From Argentina anserina (Eukaryota; Streptophyta; Magnoliopsida; Rosales; Rosaceae), in the NCBI RefSeq assembly GCF_933775445.1, contig NC_065876.1, positions 18,910,001 to 18,974,000 of the forward strand: a stretch of 64,000 nucleotides of DNA, written 5' to 3'. Below, piece by piece: positions 11,460-25,610 of this stretch (the stretch's first letter is position 1; every line of letters begins with the position of its first letter). The position numbers and the translations under genes are program-made. Below the pieces are notes generated by a model. The model saw only the letters and a program-made list of their open reading frames with translations. It searched no databases and was not told where the DNA came from.

Positions 11460-12508
11460 AAAGATTCTCAAACGAGAATTGAAAAGATACTCAAATTGCA
11501 ATAGTAAACATACTCAAACGATAGAAAGATACTCAGTTTGAAAGAAACACAGGCCCACACTGGAAACACTCTCAACTTCAAGAAAAACTCGAATCAGAAA
11601 GACTTACAGAAAGATACTCAAACGAGAATTGAAAAGATACTCAAAGTGCAATAGTAAACATACTCAAACGATAGAAAAATACTCAGTTTGAAAGAAACAC
11701 ACGCCCACACTGGAAACACTCTCAAATTCAATAGAAACTCGCATCAGAAAGACTTACAGAAAGATACTCAAACGAGAATTGAAAAGATACTCAAAGTGCA
11801 ATAGTAAACATACTCAAACGATAGAAAGATACTGAGTTTGAAAGAAACACACGCCCACACTGGAAACACTCTCAACTTCAAGAAAAACTCGAATCAGAAA
11901 GACTTACAGAAAGATACTCAAACGAGAATTGAAAAGATACTCAAAGTGCAATAGTAAACATACTCAAACGATAGAAAGATTCTCAGTTTGAAAGAAACAC
12001 ACGCCCACACTGGAAACACTCTCAAATTCAATAGAAACTCGCATCAGAAAGGCTTACAGAAAGATACTCAAACGAGAATTGAAAAGATACTCAAAGTGCA
12101 ATAGTAAACATACTCAAACGATAGAAAGATTCTCAGTTTGAAAGAAACACAGGCCCACACTGGAAACACTCTAAAATTCAATAGAAACTCGCATCAGAAA
12201 GCCTTACAGAAAGATACTCAAACGAGAATTGAAAAGATACTCAAATTGCAATAGTAAACATACTCAAACGATAGAAAGATACTCAGTTTGAAAGAAACAC
12301 ACGCCCACACTGGAAACACTCTCAAATTCAATAGAAACTCGCATCAGAAAGACTTATAGAAAGATACTCAAACGAGAATTGAAAAGATACTCAAAGTGCA
12401 ATAGTAAACATACTCAAACGATAGAAAGATACTCAGTTTGAAAGAAACACAGGCCCACACTGGAAACACTCTCAACTTCAAGAAAAACTCGCATCGACAG
12501 CCGTTCAG
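11460..12508. repeat. 7-monomer higher-order repeat, 1049 bp, copy 1
   Basis: The unit is marked by two rare variants: GATAGAAAAATACTCAG near 11676 and GATACTGAGTTTG at 11832. Both recur exactly 1049 bp downstream. The unit ends in a 149a monomer. A private CTTATAGAAAG lies near 12354. Confidence 0.85.
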
Positions 12509-13557
12509 AAAGATTCTCAAACGAGAATTGAAAAGATACTCAAATTGCAATAGTAAACATACTCAAACGATAGAAAGATACTCAGTTTGAAAGAAACACA
12601 GGCCCACACTGGAAACACTCTCAACTTCAAGAAAAACTCGAATCAGAAAGACTTACAGAAAGATACTCAAACGAGAATTGAAAAGATACTCAAAGTGCAA
12701 TAGTAAACATACTCAAACGATAGAAAAATACTCAGTTTGAAAGAAACACACGCCCACACTGGAAACACTCTCAAATTCAATAGAAACTCGCATCAGAAAG
12801 ACTTACAGAAAGATACTCAAACGAGAATTGAAAAGATACTCAAAGTGCAATAGTAAACATACTCAAACGATAGAAAGATACTGAGTTTGAAAGAAACACA
12901 CGCCCACACTGGAAACACTCTCAACTTCAAGAAAAACTCGAATCAGAAAGACTTACAGAAAGATACTCAAACGAGAATTGAAAAGATACTCAAAGTGCAA
13001 TAGTAAACATACTCAAACGATAGAAAGATTCTCAGTTTGAAAGAAACACACGCCCACACTGGAAACACTCTCAAATTCAATAGAAACTCGCATCAGAAAG
13101 GCTTACAGAAAGATACTCAAACGAGAATTGAAATGATACTCAAAGTGCAATAGTAAACATACTCAAACGATAGAAAGATTCTCAGTTTGAAAGAAACACA
13201 GGCCCACACTGGAAACACTCTAAAATTCAATAGAAACTCGCATCAGAAAGCCTTACAGAAAGATACTCAAACGAGAATTGAAAAGATACTCAAATTGCAA
13301 TAGTAAACATACTCAAACGATAGAAAGATACTCAGTTTGAAAGAAACACACGCCCACACTGGAAACACTCTCAAATTCAATAGAAACTCGCATCAGAAAG
13401 ACTTACAGAAAGATACTCAAACGAGAATTGAAAAGATACTCAAAGTGCAATAGTAAACATACTCAAACGATAGAAAGATACTCAGTTTGAAAGAAACACA
13501 GGCCCACACTGGAAACACTCTCAACTTCAAGAAAAACTCGCATCGACAGCCGTTCAG
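12509..13557. repeat. 7-monomer higher-order repeat, 1049 bp, copy 2
   Basis: This copy carries AAAAATACTC near 12725 and CTGAG at 12881, each 1049 bp after copy 1. It differs by AAATGATACTC near 13132, where copy 1 has AAAAGATACTC near 12084. Similarity continues to about 13.63 kb. Confidence 0.85.
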
Positions 13558-13626
13558 AAAGATTCTCAAACGAGAATTGAAAAGATACTCAAATTGCAAT
13601 AGTAAACATACTCAAACGATAGAAAG

Positions 13627-16107
13627 ATTCTCAGTTTGAAAGAAACACACGCCCACACTGGAAACACTCTCAAATTCAATAGAAACTCGCATCAGAAAGG
13701 CTTACAGAAAGATACTCAAACGAGAATTGAAATGATACTCAAAGTGCAATAGTAAACATACTCAAACGATAGAAAGATTCTCAGTTTGAAAGAAACACAG
13801 GCCCACTCTGGGAACACTCTCAAATTCAATAGAAACTCGCATCAGAAAGCCTTACAGAAAGATACTCAAACGAGAATTGAAAAGATACTCAAATTGCAAT
13901 AGTAAACATACTCAAACGATAGAAAGATACTCAGTTTGAAAGAAACACACGCCCACACTGGAAACACTCTCAAATTCAATAGAAACTCGCATCAGAAAGA
14001 CTTACAGAAATATACTCAAACGAGAATTGAAAAGATACTCAAAGTGCAATAGTAAACATACTCAAACGATAGAAAGATACTCAGTTTGAAAGAAACACAG
14101 GCCCACACTGGAAACACTCTCAACTTCAAGAAAAACTCGCATCGACAGCCGTTCAGAAAGATTCTCAAACGAGAATTGAAAAGATACTCAAATTGCAATA
14201 GTAAACATACTCAAACGATAGAAAGATACTCAGTTTGAAAGAAACACACGCCCACTCTGGGAACACTCTCAAATTCAATAGAAACTCGCATCAGAAAGAC
14301 TTACAGAAAGATACTCAAACGAGAATTGAAAAGATACTCAAAGTGCAATAGTAAACATACTCAAACGATAGAAAGATACTCAGTTTGAAAGAAACACACG
14401 CCCACACTGGAAACACTCTCAAATTCAAGAAAAACTCGCATCAGAAAGCCGTTCAGAAAGATACTCAAACGAGGATTGAAAAGTTACTCAAATTGCAATA
14501 GTAAACATACTCAAACGATAGAAAGATACTCAGTTTGAAAGAAACACACGCCCACACGGGAAACACTCTCAAATTCAAGAGAAACTCGCATCAGAAAGCC
14601 GTTCAGAAAGATACTTAAACGAGGATTGAAAAGTTACTCAAATTGCAATAGTAAACATACTCAAACGATAGAAAGATACTCAGTTTGAAAGAAACACAGG
14701 CCCACACTGGAAACACTCTCAAATTTAATAGAAACTCGCATCAGAAAGCCTTACAGAAAGATACTCAAACGAGAATTGAAAAGATACTCAAATTGCAATA
14801 GTAAACATACTCAAACGATAGAAAGATACTCAGTTTGAAAGAAACACAGGCCCACACTGGAAACACTCTCAAATTCAAGAGAAACTCGCATCAGAAAGCC
14901 TTACAGAAAGATACTCAAACGAGAATTGAAAAGATACTCAAATTGCAATAGTAAACATACTCAAACGATAGAAAGATACTCAGTTTGAAAGAAACACACG
15001 CCCACACTGGAAACACTCTCAAATTCAAGAGAAACTCGCATCAGAAAGCCATTCAGAAAGATACTCAAACGAGGATTGAAAAGTTACTCAAATTGCAATA
15101 GTAAACATACTCAAACGATAGAAAGATACTCAGTTTGAAAGAAACACACGCCCACACTGGAAACACTCTCAAATTCAATCGAAACTCGCATCAGAAAGCC
15201 TTACAGAAAGATTCTCAAACGAGAATTGAAAAGATACTCAAATTGCAATAGTAAACATACTCAAACGATAGAAAGATACTCAGTTTGAAAGAAACACACG
15301 CCCACACTGGAAACACTCTCAAATTCAAGAAAAACTAGCATCGAAAGCCGTTCAGAAAGATTCTCAAACGAGAATTGAAAAGATACTCAAATTGCAATAG
15401 TAAACATACTCAAACGATAGAAAGATACTCAGTTTGAAAGAAACACAGGCCCACACTGGAAACACTCTCAACTTCAATAGAAACTCGCATCAGAAAGCCT
15501 TACAGAAAGATACTCAAACGAGAATTGAAAAGATACTCAAATTGCAATAGTAAACATACTCAAACGATAGAAAGATACTCAGTTTGAAAGAAACACACAC
15601 CCACACTGGAAACACTCTCAAATTCAATAGAAACTCGAATCAGAAAGACTTACAGAAAGATATTCAAATGAGAATTGAAAAGATACTCAAAGTGCAATAG
15701 TAAACATACTCAAACGATAGAAAGATTCTCAGTTTGAAAGAAACACACGCCCACACTGGAAACACTCTCAAATTCAATAGAAACTCGCATCAGAAAGGCT
15801 TACAGAAAGATACTCAAACGAGAATTGAAAAGATACTCAAAGTGCAATAGTAAACATACTCAAACGATAGAAAGATTCTCAGTTTGAAAGAAACACAGGC
15901 CCACACTGGAAACACTCTAAAATTCAATAGAAACTCGCATCAGAAAGCCTTACAGAAAGATACTCAAACGAGAATTGAAAAGATACTCAAATTGCAATAG
16001 TAAACATACTCAAACGATAGAAAGATACTCAGTTTGAAAGAAACACACGCCCACACTGGAAACACTCTCAAATTCAATAGAAACTCGCATCAGAAAGACT
16101 TACAGAA
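13627..16107. repeat. Satellite block related to the 2695 bp unit
   Basis: The order of monomer types from about 14.0 kb follows the first half of the 2695 bp unit: a 149a monomer, then GAGGATTGAAAAGTTACTC monomers near 14.47, 14.61 and 15.07 kb, then a 149b monomer. That 149b monomer has a private AAACTAGCATC near 15335. Other private variants are CACTCTGGGAAC near 13806 and 14254, AAATTTAATAG near 14722, and CAATCGAAACTC near 15177, the last shared with the 36.0 and 39.1 kb blocks. Confidence 0.78.
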
Positions 16108-17996
16108 AGATACTCAAACGAGAATTGAAAAGATACTCAAAGTGCAATAGTAAACATACTCAAACGATAGAAAGATACTCAGTTTGAAAGAAACACAGGC
16201 CCACACTGGAAACACTCTCAACTTCAAGAAAAACTCGCATCGACAGCCGTTCAGAAAGATTCTCAAACGAGAATTGAAAAGATACTCAAATTGCAATAGT
16301 AAACATACTCAAACGATAGAAAGATACTCAGTTTGAAAGAAACACACGCCCACTCTGGAAACACTCTCAAATTCAATAGAAACTCGCATCAGAAAGACTT
16401 ACAGAAAGATACTCAAACGAGAATTGAAAAGATACTCAAATTGCAATAGTAAACATACTCAAACGATAGAAAGATACTCAGTTTGAAAGAAACACAGGCC
16501 CACACTGGAAACACTCTCAACTTCAAGAAAAACTCGCATCGACAGCCGTTCAGAAAGATTCTCAAACGAGAATTGAAAAGATACTCAAATTGCAATAGTA
16601 AACATACTCAAACGATAGAAAGATACTCAGTTTGAAAGAAACACACGCCCACACTGGAAACACTCTCAAATTCAAGAAAAACTCGCATCGAAAGCCGTTC
16701 AGAAAGATTCTCAAACGAGAATTGAAAAGATACTCAAATTGCAATAGTAAACATACTCAAACGATAGAAAGATACTCAGTTTGAAAGAAACACAGGCCCA
16801 CACTGGAAACACTCTCAAATTCAAGAGAAACTCGAATCAGAAAGCCTTACAGAAAGATACTCAAACGAGAATTGAAAAGATACTCAAAGTGCAATAGTAA
16901 ACATACTCAAACGATAGAAAGATACTCAGTTTGAAAGAAACACAGGCCCACACTGGAAACACTCTCAAATTCAATAGAAACTCGCATCAGAAAGCCTTAC
17001 AGAAAGATACTCAAACGAGAATTGAAAAGATACTCAAATTGCAATAGTAAACATACTCAAACGATAGAAAGATACTCAGTTTGAAAGAAACACACACCCA
17101 CACTGGAAACACTCTCAAATTCAATAGAAACTCGAATCAGAAAGACTTACAGAAAGATATTCAAATGAGAATTGAAAAGATACTCAAAGTGCAATAGTAA
17201 ACATACTCAAACGATAGAAAGATTCTCAGTTTGAAAGAAACACACGCCCACACTGGAAACACTCTCAAATTCAATAGAAACTCGCATCAGAAAGGCTTAC
17301 AGAAAGATACTCAAACGAGAATTGAAAAGATACTCAAAGTGCAATAGTAAACATACTCAAACGATAGAAAGATTCTCAGTTTGAAAGAAACACAGGCCCA
17401 CACTGGAAACACTCTAAAATTCAATAGAAACTCGCATCAGAAAGCCTTACAGAAAGATACTCAAACGAGAATTGAAAAGATACTCAAATTGCAATAGTAA
17501 ACATACTCAAACGATAGAAAGATACTCAGTTTGAAAGAAACACACGCCCACACTGGAAACACTCTCAAATTCAATAGAAACTCGCATCAGAAAGACTTAC
17601 AGAAAGATACTCAAACGAGAATTGAAAAGATACTCAAAGTGCAATAGTAAACATACTCAAACGATAGAAAGATACTCAGTTTGAAAGAAACACACGCCCA
17701 CACTGGAAACACTCTCAAATTCAAGAAAAACTCGCATCGAAAGCCGTTCAGAAAGATTCTCAAACGAGAATTGAAAAGATACTCAAATTGCAATAGTAAA
17801 CATACTCAAACGATAGAAAGATACTCAGTTTGAAAGAAACACAGGCCCACACTGGAAACACTCTCAACTTCAATAGAAACTCGCATCAGAAAGCCTTACA
17901 GAAAGATACTCAAACGAGAATTGAAAAGATACTCAAATTGCAATAGTAAACATACTCAAACGATAGAAAGATACTCAGTTTGAAAGAAACACACAC

Positions 17997-18296
17997 CCAC
18001 ACTGGAAACACTCTCAAATTCAATAGAAACTCGAATCAGAAAGACTTACAGAAAGATATTCAAATGAGAATTGAAAAGATACTCAAAGTGCAATAGTAAA
18101 CATACTCAAACGATAGAAAGATTCTCAGTTTGAAAGAAACACACGCCCACACTGGAAACACTCTCAAATTCAATAGAAACTCGCATCAGAAAGGCTTACA
18201 GAAAGATACTCAAACGAGAATTGAAAAGATACTCAAAGTGCAATAGTAAACATACTCAAACGATAGAAAGATTCTCAGTTTGAAAGAAACACAGGC
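17997..18296. repeat. 300 bp dimer duplication, copy 1
   Basis: Two monomers (CGAATCAGAAAGAC with ATTCAAATGAG, then CGCATCAGAAAGGC) are followed by an almost identical pair. The pair is also doubled 9287 bp downstream at about 27.3-27.9 kb, so the doubling predates the large segment duplication. Confidence 0.8.
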
Positions 18297-18596
18297 CCAC
18301 ACTGGAAACACTCTCAAATTCAATAGAAACTCGAATCAGAAAGACTTACAGAAAGATATTCAAATGAGAATTGAAAAGATACTCAAAGTGCAATAGTAAA
18401 TATACTCAAACGATAGAAAGATTCTCAGTTTGAAAGAAACACACGCCCACACTGGAAACACTCTCAAATTCAATAGAAACTCGCATCAGAAAGGCTTACA
18501 GAAAGATACTCAAACGAGAATTGAAAAGATACTCAAAGTGCAATAGTAAACATACTCAAACGATAGAAAGATTCTCAGTTTGAAAGAAACACAGGC
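18297..18596. repeat. 300 bp dimer duplication, copy 2
   Basis: This pair matches the preceding 300 bp except for a GTAAATATACTC variant near 18397, where the first pair has GTAAACATACTC. After it the array returns to the CGCATCAGAAAGCC type. Confidence 0.8.
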
Positions 18597-21500
18597 CCAC
18601 ACTGGAAACACTCTCAAATTCAATAGAAACTCGCATCAGAAAGCCTTACAGAAAGATACTCAAACGAGAATTGAAAAGATACTCAAATTGCAATAGTAAA
18701 CATACTCAAACGATAGAAAGATACTCAGTTTGAAAGAAACACACGCCCACACTGGAAACACTCTCAAATTCAATAGAAACTCGCATCAGAAAGACTTACA
18801 GAAAGATACTCAAACGAGAATTGAAAAGATACTCAAAGTGCAATAGTAAACATACTCAAACGATAGAAAGATACTCAGTTTGAAAGAAACACACGCCCAC
18901 ACTGGAAACACTCTCAAATTCAAGAAAAACTCGCATCGAAAGCCGTTCAGAAAGATTCTCAAACGAGAATTGAAAAGATACTCAAATTGCAATAGTAAAC
19001 ATACTCAAACGATAGAAAGATACTCAGTTTGAAAGAAACACAGGCCCACACTGGAAACACTCTCAACTTCAATAGAAACTCGCATCAGAAAGCCTTACAG
19101 AAAGATACTCAAACGAGAATTGAAAAGATACTCAAATTGCAATAGTAAACATACTCAAACGATAGAAAGATACTCAGTTTGAAAGAAACACACACCCACA
19201 CTGGAAACACTCTCAAATTCTATAGAAACTCGAATCAGAAAGACTTACAGAAAGATATTCAAATGAGAATTGAAAAGATACTCAAAGTGCAATAGTAAAC
19301 ATACTCAAACGATAGAAAGATTCTCAGTTTGAAAGAAACACACGCCCACACTGGAAACACTCTCAAATTCAATAGAAACTCGCATCAGAAAGGCTTACAG
19401 AAAGATACTCAAACGAGAATTGAAAAGATACTCAAAGTGCAATAGTAAACATACTCAAACGATAGAAAGATTCTCAGTTTGAAAGAAACACATGCCCACA
19501 CTGGAAACACTCTAAAATTCAATAGAAACTCGCATCAGAAAGCCTTACAGAAAGATACTCAAACGAGAATTGAAAAGATACTCAAATTGCAATAGTAAAC
19601 ATACTCAAACGATAGAAAGATACTCAGTTTGAAAGAAACACACGCCCACACTGGAAACACTCTCAAATTCAATAGAAACTCGCATCAGAAAGACTTACAG
19701 AAAGATACTCAAACGAGAATTGAAAAGATACTCAAAGTGCAATAGTAAACATACTCAAACGATAGAAAGATACTCAGTTTGAAAGAAACACAGGCCCACA
19801 CTGGAAACACTCTCAACTTCAAGAAAAACTCGCATCGACAGCCGTTCAGAAAGATTCTCAAACGAGAATTGAAAAGATACTCAAATTGCAATAGTAAACA
19901 TACTCAAACGATAGAAAGATACTCAGTTTGAAAGAAACACACGCCCACTCTGGAAACACTCTCAAATTCAATAGAAACTCGCATCAGAAAGACTTACAGA
20001 AAGATACTCAAACGAGAATTGAAAAGATACTCAAATTGCAATAGTAAACATACTCAAACGATAGAAAGATACTCAGTTTGAAAGAAACACAGGCCCACAC
20101 TGGAAACACTCTCAACTTCAAGAAAAACTCGCATCGACAGCCGTTCAGAAAGATTCTCAAACGAGAATTGAAAAGATACTCAAATTGCAATAGTAAACAT
20201 ACTCAAACGATAGAAAGATACTCAGTTTGAAAGAAACACACGCCCACACTGGAAACACTCTCAAATTCAAGAAAAACTCGCATCGAAAGCCGTTCAGAAA
20301 GATTCTCAAACGAGAATTGAAAAGATACTCAAATTGCAATAGTAAACATACTCAAACGATAGAAAGATACTCAGTTTGAAAGAAACACAGGCCCACACTG
20401 GAAACACTCTCAAATTCAAGAGAAACTCGAATCAGAAAGCCTTACAGAAAGATACTCAAACGAGAATTGAAAAGATACTCAAAGTGCAATAGTAAACATA
20501 CTCAAACGATAGAAAGATACTCAGTTTGAAAGAAACACAGGCCCACACTGGAAACACTCTCAAATTCAATAGAAACTCGCATCAGAAAGCCTTACAGAAA
20601 GATACTCAAACGAGAATTGAAAAGATACTCAAATTGCAATAGTAAACATACTCAAACGATAGAAAGATACTCAGTTTGAAAGAAACACACACCCACACTG
20701 GAAACACTCTCAAATTCAATAGAAACTCGAATCAGAAAGACTTACAGAAAGATACTCAAATGAGAATTGAAAAGATACTCAAAGTGCAATAGTAAACATA
20801 CTCAAACGATAGAAAGATTCTCAGTTTGAAAGAAACACACGCCCACACTGGAAACACTCTCAAATTCAAGAAAAACTCGCATCAGAAAGCCGTTCAGAAA
20901 GATACTCAAACGAGGATTGAAAAGTTACTCAAATTGCAATAGTAAACATACTCAAACGATAGAAAGATACTCAGTTTGAAAGAAACACACGCCCACACGG
21001 GAAACACTCTCAAATTCAAGAGAAACTCGCATCAGAAAGCCGTTCAGAAAGATACTTAAACGAGGATTGAAAAGTTACTCAAATTGCAATAGTAAACATA
21101 CTCAAACGATAGAAAGATACTCAGTTTGAAAGAAACACAGGCCCACACTGGAAACACTCTCAAATTTAATAGAAACTCGCATCAGTAAGCCTTACAGAAA
21201 GATACTCAAACGAGAATTGAAAAGATACTCAAATTGCAATAGTAAACATACTCAAACGATAGAAAGATACTCAGTTTGAAAGAAACACAGGCCCACACTG
21301 GAAACACTCTCAAATTCAAGAGAAACTCGCATCAGAAAGCCTTACAGAAAGATACTCAAACCAGAATTGAAAAGATACTCAAATTGCAATAGTAAACATA
21401 CTCAAACGATAGAAAGATACTCAGTTTGAAAGAAACACACGCCCACACTGGAAACACTCTCAAATTCAATAGAAACTCGCATCAGAAAGACTTACAGAAA

Positions 21501-21889
21501 GATACTCAAACGAGAATTGAAAAGATACTCAAAGTGCAATAGTAAACATACTCAAACGATAGAAAGATACTCAGTTTGAAAGAAACACAGGCCCACACTG
21601 GAAACACTCTCAACTTCAAGAAAAACTCGCATCGACAGCCGTTCAGAAAGATTCTCAAACGAGAATTGAAAAGATACTCAAATTGCAATAGTAAACATAC
21701 TCAAACGATAGAAAGATACTCAGTTTGAAAGAAACACACGCCCACACTGGAAACACTCTCAAATTCAAGAAAAACTCGCATCGAAAGCCGTTCAGAAAGA
21801 TTCTCAAACGAGAATTGAAAAGATACTCAAATTGCAATAGTAAACATACTCAAACGATAGAAAGATACTCAGTTTGAAAGAAACACAGG

Positions 21890-24800
21890 CCCACACTGGA
21901 AACACTCTCAAATTCAATAGAAACTCGCATCAGAAAGGCTTACAGAAAGATACTCAAACGAGAATTGAAAAGATACTCAAAGTGCAATAGTAAACATACT
22001 CAAACGATAGAAAGATTCTCAGTTTGAAAGAAACACAGGCCCACACTGGAAACACTCTAAAATTCAATAGAAACTCGCATCAGAAAGCCTTACAGAAAGA
22101 TACTCAAACGAGAATTGAAAAGATACTCAAATTGCAATAGTAAACATACTCAAACGATAGAAAGATACTCAGTTTGAAAGAAACACACGCCCACACTGGA
22201 AACACTCTCAAATTCAATAGAAACTCGCATCAGAAAGACTTACAGAAAGATACTCAAACGAGAATTGAAAAGATACTCAAAGTGCAATAGTAAACATACT
22301 CAAACGATAGAAAGATACTCAGTTTGAAAGAAACACAGGCCCACACTGGAAACACTCTCAACTTCAAGAAAAACTCGCATCGACAGCCGTTCAGAAAGAT
22401 TCTCAAACGAGAATTGAAAAGATACTCAAATTGCAATAGTAAACATACTCAAACGATAGAAAGATACTCAGTTTGAAAGAAACACACGCCCACACTGGAA
22501 ACACTCTCAAATTCAAGAAAAACTCGCATCGAAAGCCGTTCAGAAAGATTCTCAAACGAGAATTGAAAAGATACTCAAATTGCAATAGTAAACATACTCA
22601 AACGATAGAAAGATACTCAGTTTGAAAGAAACACAGGCCCACACTGGAAACACTCTCAAATTTAATAGAAACTCGAATCAGAAAGCCTTACAGAAAGATA
22701 CTTAAACGAGGATTGAAAAGATACTCAAAGTGCAATAGTAAACATACTCAAACGATAGAAAGATACTCAGTTTGAAAGAAACACACGCCCACACTGGAAA
22801 CACTCTCAAATTCAATAGAAACTCGCATCAGAAAGCCTTACAGAAAGATACTCAAACGAGAATTGAAAAGATACTCAAATTGCAATAGTAAACATACTCA
22901 AACGATAGAAAGATACTCAGTTTGAAAGAAACACACACCCACACTGGAAACACTCTCAAATTCAATAGAAACTCGAATCAGAAAGACTTACAGAAAGATA
23001 TTCAAATGAGAATTGAAAAGATACTCAAAGTGCAATAGTAAACATACTCAAACGATAGAAAGATTCTCAGTTTGAAAGAAACACACGCCCACACTGGAAA
23101 CACTCTCAAATTCAATAGAAACTCGCATCAGAAAGGCTTACAGAAAGATACTCAAACGAGAATTGAAAAGATACTCAAAGTGCAATAGTAAACATACTCA
23201 AACGATAGAAAGATTCTCAGTTTGAAAGAAACACAGGCCCACACTGGAAACACTCTCAAATTCAATAGAAACTCGCATCAGAAAGCCTTACAGAAAGATA
23301 CTCAAACGAGAATTGAAAAGATACTCAAATTGCAATAGTAAACATACTCAAACGATAGAAAGATACTCAGTTTGAAAGAAACACACGCCCACACTGGAAA
23401 CACTCTCAAATTCAATAGAAACTCGCATCAGAAAGACTTACAGAAAGATACTCAAACGAGAATTGAAAAGATACTCAAAGTGCAATAGTAAACATACTCA
23501 AACGATAGAAAGATACTCAGTTTGAAAGAAACACAGGCCCACACTGGAAACACTCTCAACTTCAAGAAAAACTCGCATCAGAAAGACTTACAGAAAGATA
23601 CTCAAACGAGAATTGAAAAGATACTCAAAGTGCAATAGTAAACATACTCAAACGATAGAAAAATACTCAGTTTGAAAGAAACACACGCCCACACTGGAAA
23701 CACTCTCAAATTCAATAGAAACTCGCATCAGAAAGACTTACAGAAAGATACTCAAACGAGAATTGAAAAGATACTCAAAGTGCAATAGTAAACATACTCA
23801 AACGATAGAAAGATACTGAGTTTGAAAGAAACACACGCCCACACTGGAAACACTCTCAAATTCAAGAAAAACTCGAATCAGAAAGACTTACAGAAAGATA
23901 CTCAAACGAGAATTGAAAAGATACTCAAAGTGCAATAGTAAACATACTCAAACGATAGAAAGATTCTCAGTTTGAAAGAAACACACGCCCACACTGGAAA
24001 CACTCTCAAATTCAATAGAAACTCGCATCAGAAAGGCTTACAGAAAGATACTCAAACGAGAATTGAAATGATACTCAAAGTGCAATAGTAAACATACTCA
24101 AACGATAGAAAGATTCTCAGTTTGAAAGAAACACAGGCCCACACTGGAAACACTCTCAAATTCAATAGAAACTCGCATCAGAAAGCCTTACAGAAAGATA
24201 CTCAAACGAGAATTGAAAAGATACTCAAATTGCAATAGTAAACATACTCAAACGATAGAAAGATACTCAGTTTGAAAGAAACACACGCCCACACTGGAAA
24301 CACTCTCAAATTCAATAGAAACTCGCATCAGAAAGACTTACAGAAATATACTCAAACGAGAATTGAAAAGATACTCAAAGTGCAATAGTAAACATACTCA
24401 AACGATAGAAAGATACTCAGTTTGAAAGAAACACAGGCCCACACTGGAAACACTCTCAACTTCAAGAAAAACTCGCATCGACAGCCGTTCAGAAAGATTC
24501 TCAAACGAGAATTGAAAAGATACTCAAATTGCAATAGTAAACATACTCAAACGATAGAAAGATACTCAGTTTGAAAGAAACACACGCCCACTCTGGAAAC
24601 ACTCTCAAATTCAATAGAAACTCGCATCAGAAAGACTTACAGAAAGATACTCAAACGAGAATTGAAAAGATACTCAAAGTGCAATAGTAAACATACTCAA
24701 ACGATAGAAAAATACTCAGTTTGAAAGAAACACACGCCCACACTGGAAACACTCTCAAATTCAATAGAAACTCGCATCAGAAAGACTTACAGAAAGATAC

Positions 24801-25610
24801 TCAAACGAGAATTGAAAAGATACTCAAAGTGCAATAGTAAACATACTCAAACGATAGAAAGATACTGAGTTTGAAAGAAACACACGCCCACACTGGAAAC
24901 ACTCTCAACTTCAAGAAAAACTCGAATCAGAAAGACTTACAGAAAGATACTCAAACGAGAATTGAAAAGATACTCAAAGTGCAATAGTAAACATACTCAA
25001 ACGATAGAAAGATTCTCAGTTTGAAAGAAACACACGCCCACACTGGAAACACTCTCAAATTCAATAGAAACTCGCATCAGAAAGGCTTACAGAAAGATAC
25101 TCAAACGAGAATTGAAATGATACTCAAAGTGCAATAGTAAACATACTCAAACGATAGAAAGATTCTCAGTTTGAAAGAAACACAGGCCCACACTGGAAAC
25201 ACTCTCAAATTCAATAGAAACTCGCATCAGAAAGCCTTACAGAAAGATACTCAAACGAGAATTGAAAAGATACTCAAATTGCAATAGTAAACATACTCAA
25301 ACGATAGAAAGATACTCAGTTTGAAAGAAACACACGCCCACACTGGAAACACTCTCAAATTCAATAGAAACTCGCATCAGAAAGACTTACAGAAATATAC
25401 TCAAACGAGAATTGAAAAGATACTCAAAGTGCAATAGTAAACATACTCAAACGATAGAAAGATACTCAGTTTGAAAGAAACACAGGCCCACACTGGAAAC
25501 ACTCTCAACTTCAAGAAAAACTCGCATCGACAGCCGTTCAGAAAGATTCTCAAACGAGAATTGAAAAGATACTCAAATTGCAATAGTAAACATACTCAAA
25601 CGATAGAAAG
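21890..25610. repeat. Copy of 9.9-13.6 kb block at offset 11,984 bp
   Basis: Short monomers at this offset match those of the 9.9-13.6 kb block (intervals 1, 13, 7). It includes a second instance of the 1049 bp tandem pair, with CTGAG at 23816 and 24865. The monomer near 22.66 kb differs from its counterpart, having AAATTTAATAG and ACTTAAACGAGG, so local exchange has replaced part of the copy. The stretch 22.66-25.39 kb is not part of the 9287 bp duplication. Confidence 0.82.

Larger units (their letters stand above)
16108..22660. repeat. Large duplicated segment, about 6.55 kb, copy 1 (offset 9287 bp)
   Basis: Twelve consecutive 149 bp monomers in this stretch have counterparts exactly 9287 bp downstream, with intervals 2, 1, 7, 8, 6, 2, 1, 9, 1, 4, 1. 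A rare CATCAGTAAGCC near 21182 is shared with the copy near 30469 but not with the related monomers near 14.7 or 35.6 kb. Visible differences from the copy include AATTCTATAG near 19216, CACATGCCCAC near 19490 and GATACTCAAATGAG near 20751. Confidence 0.88.
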
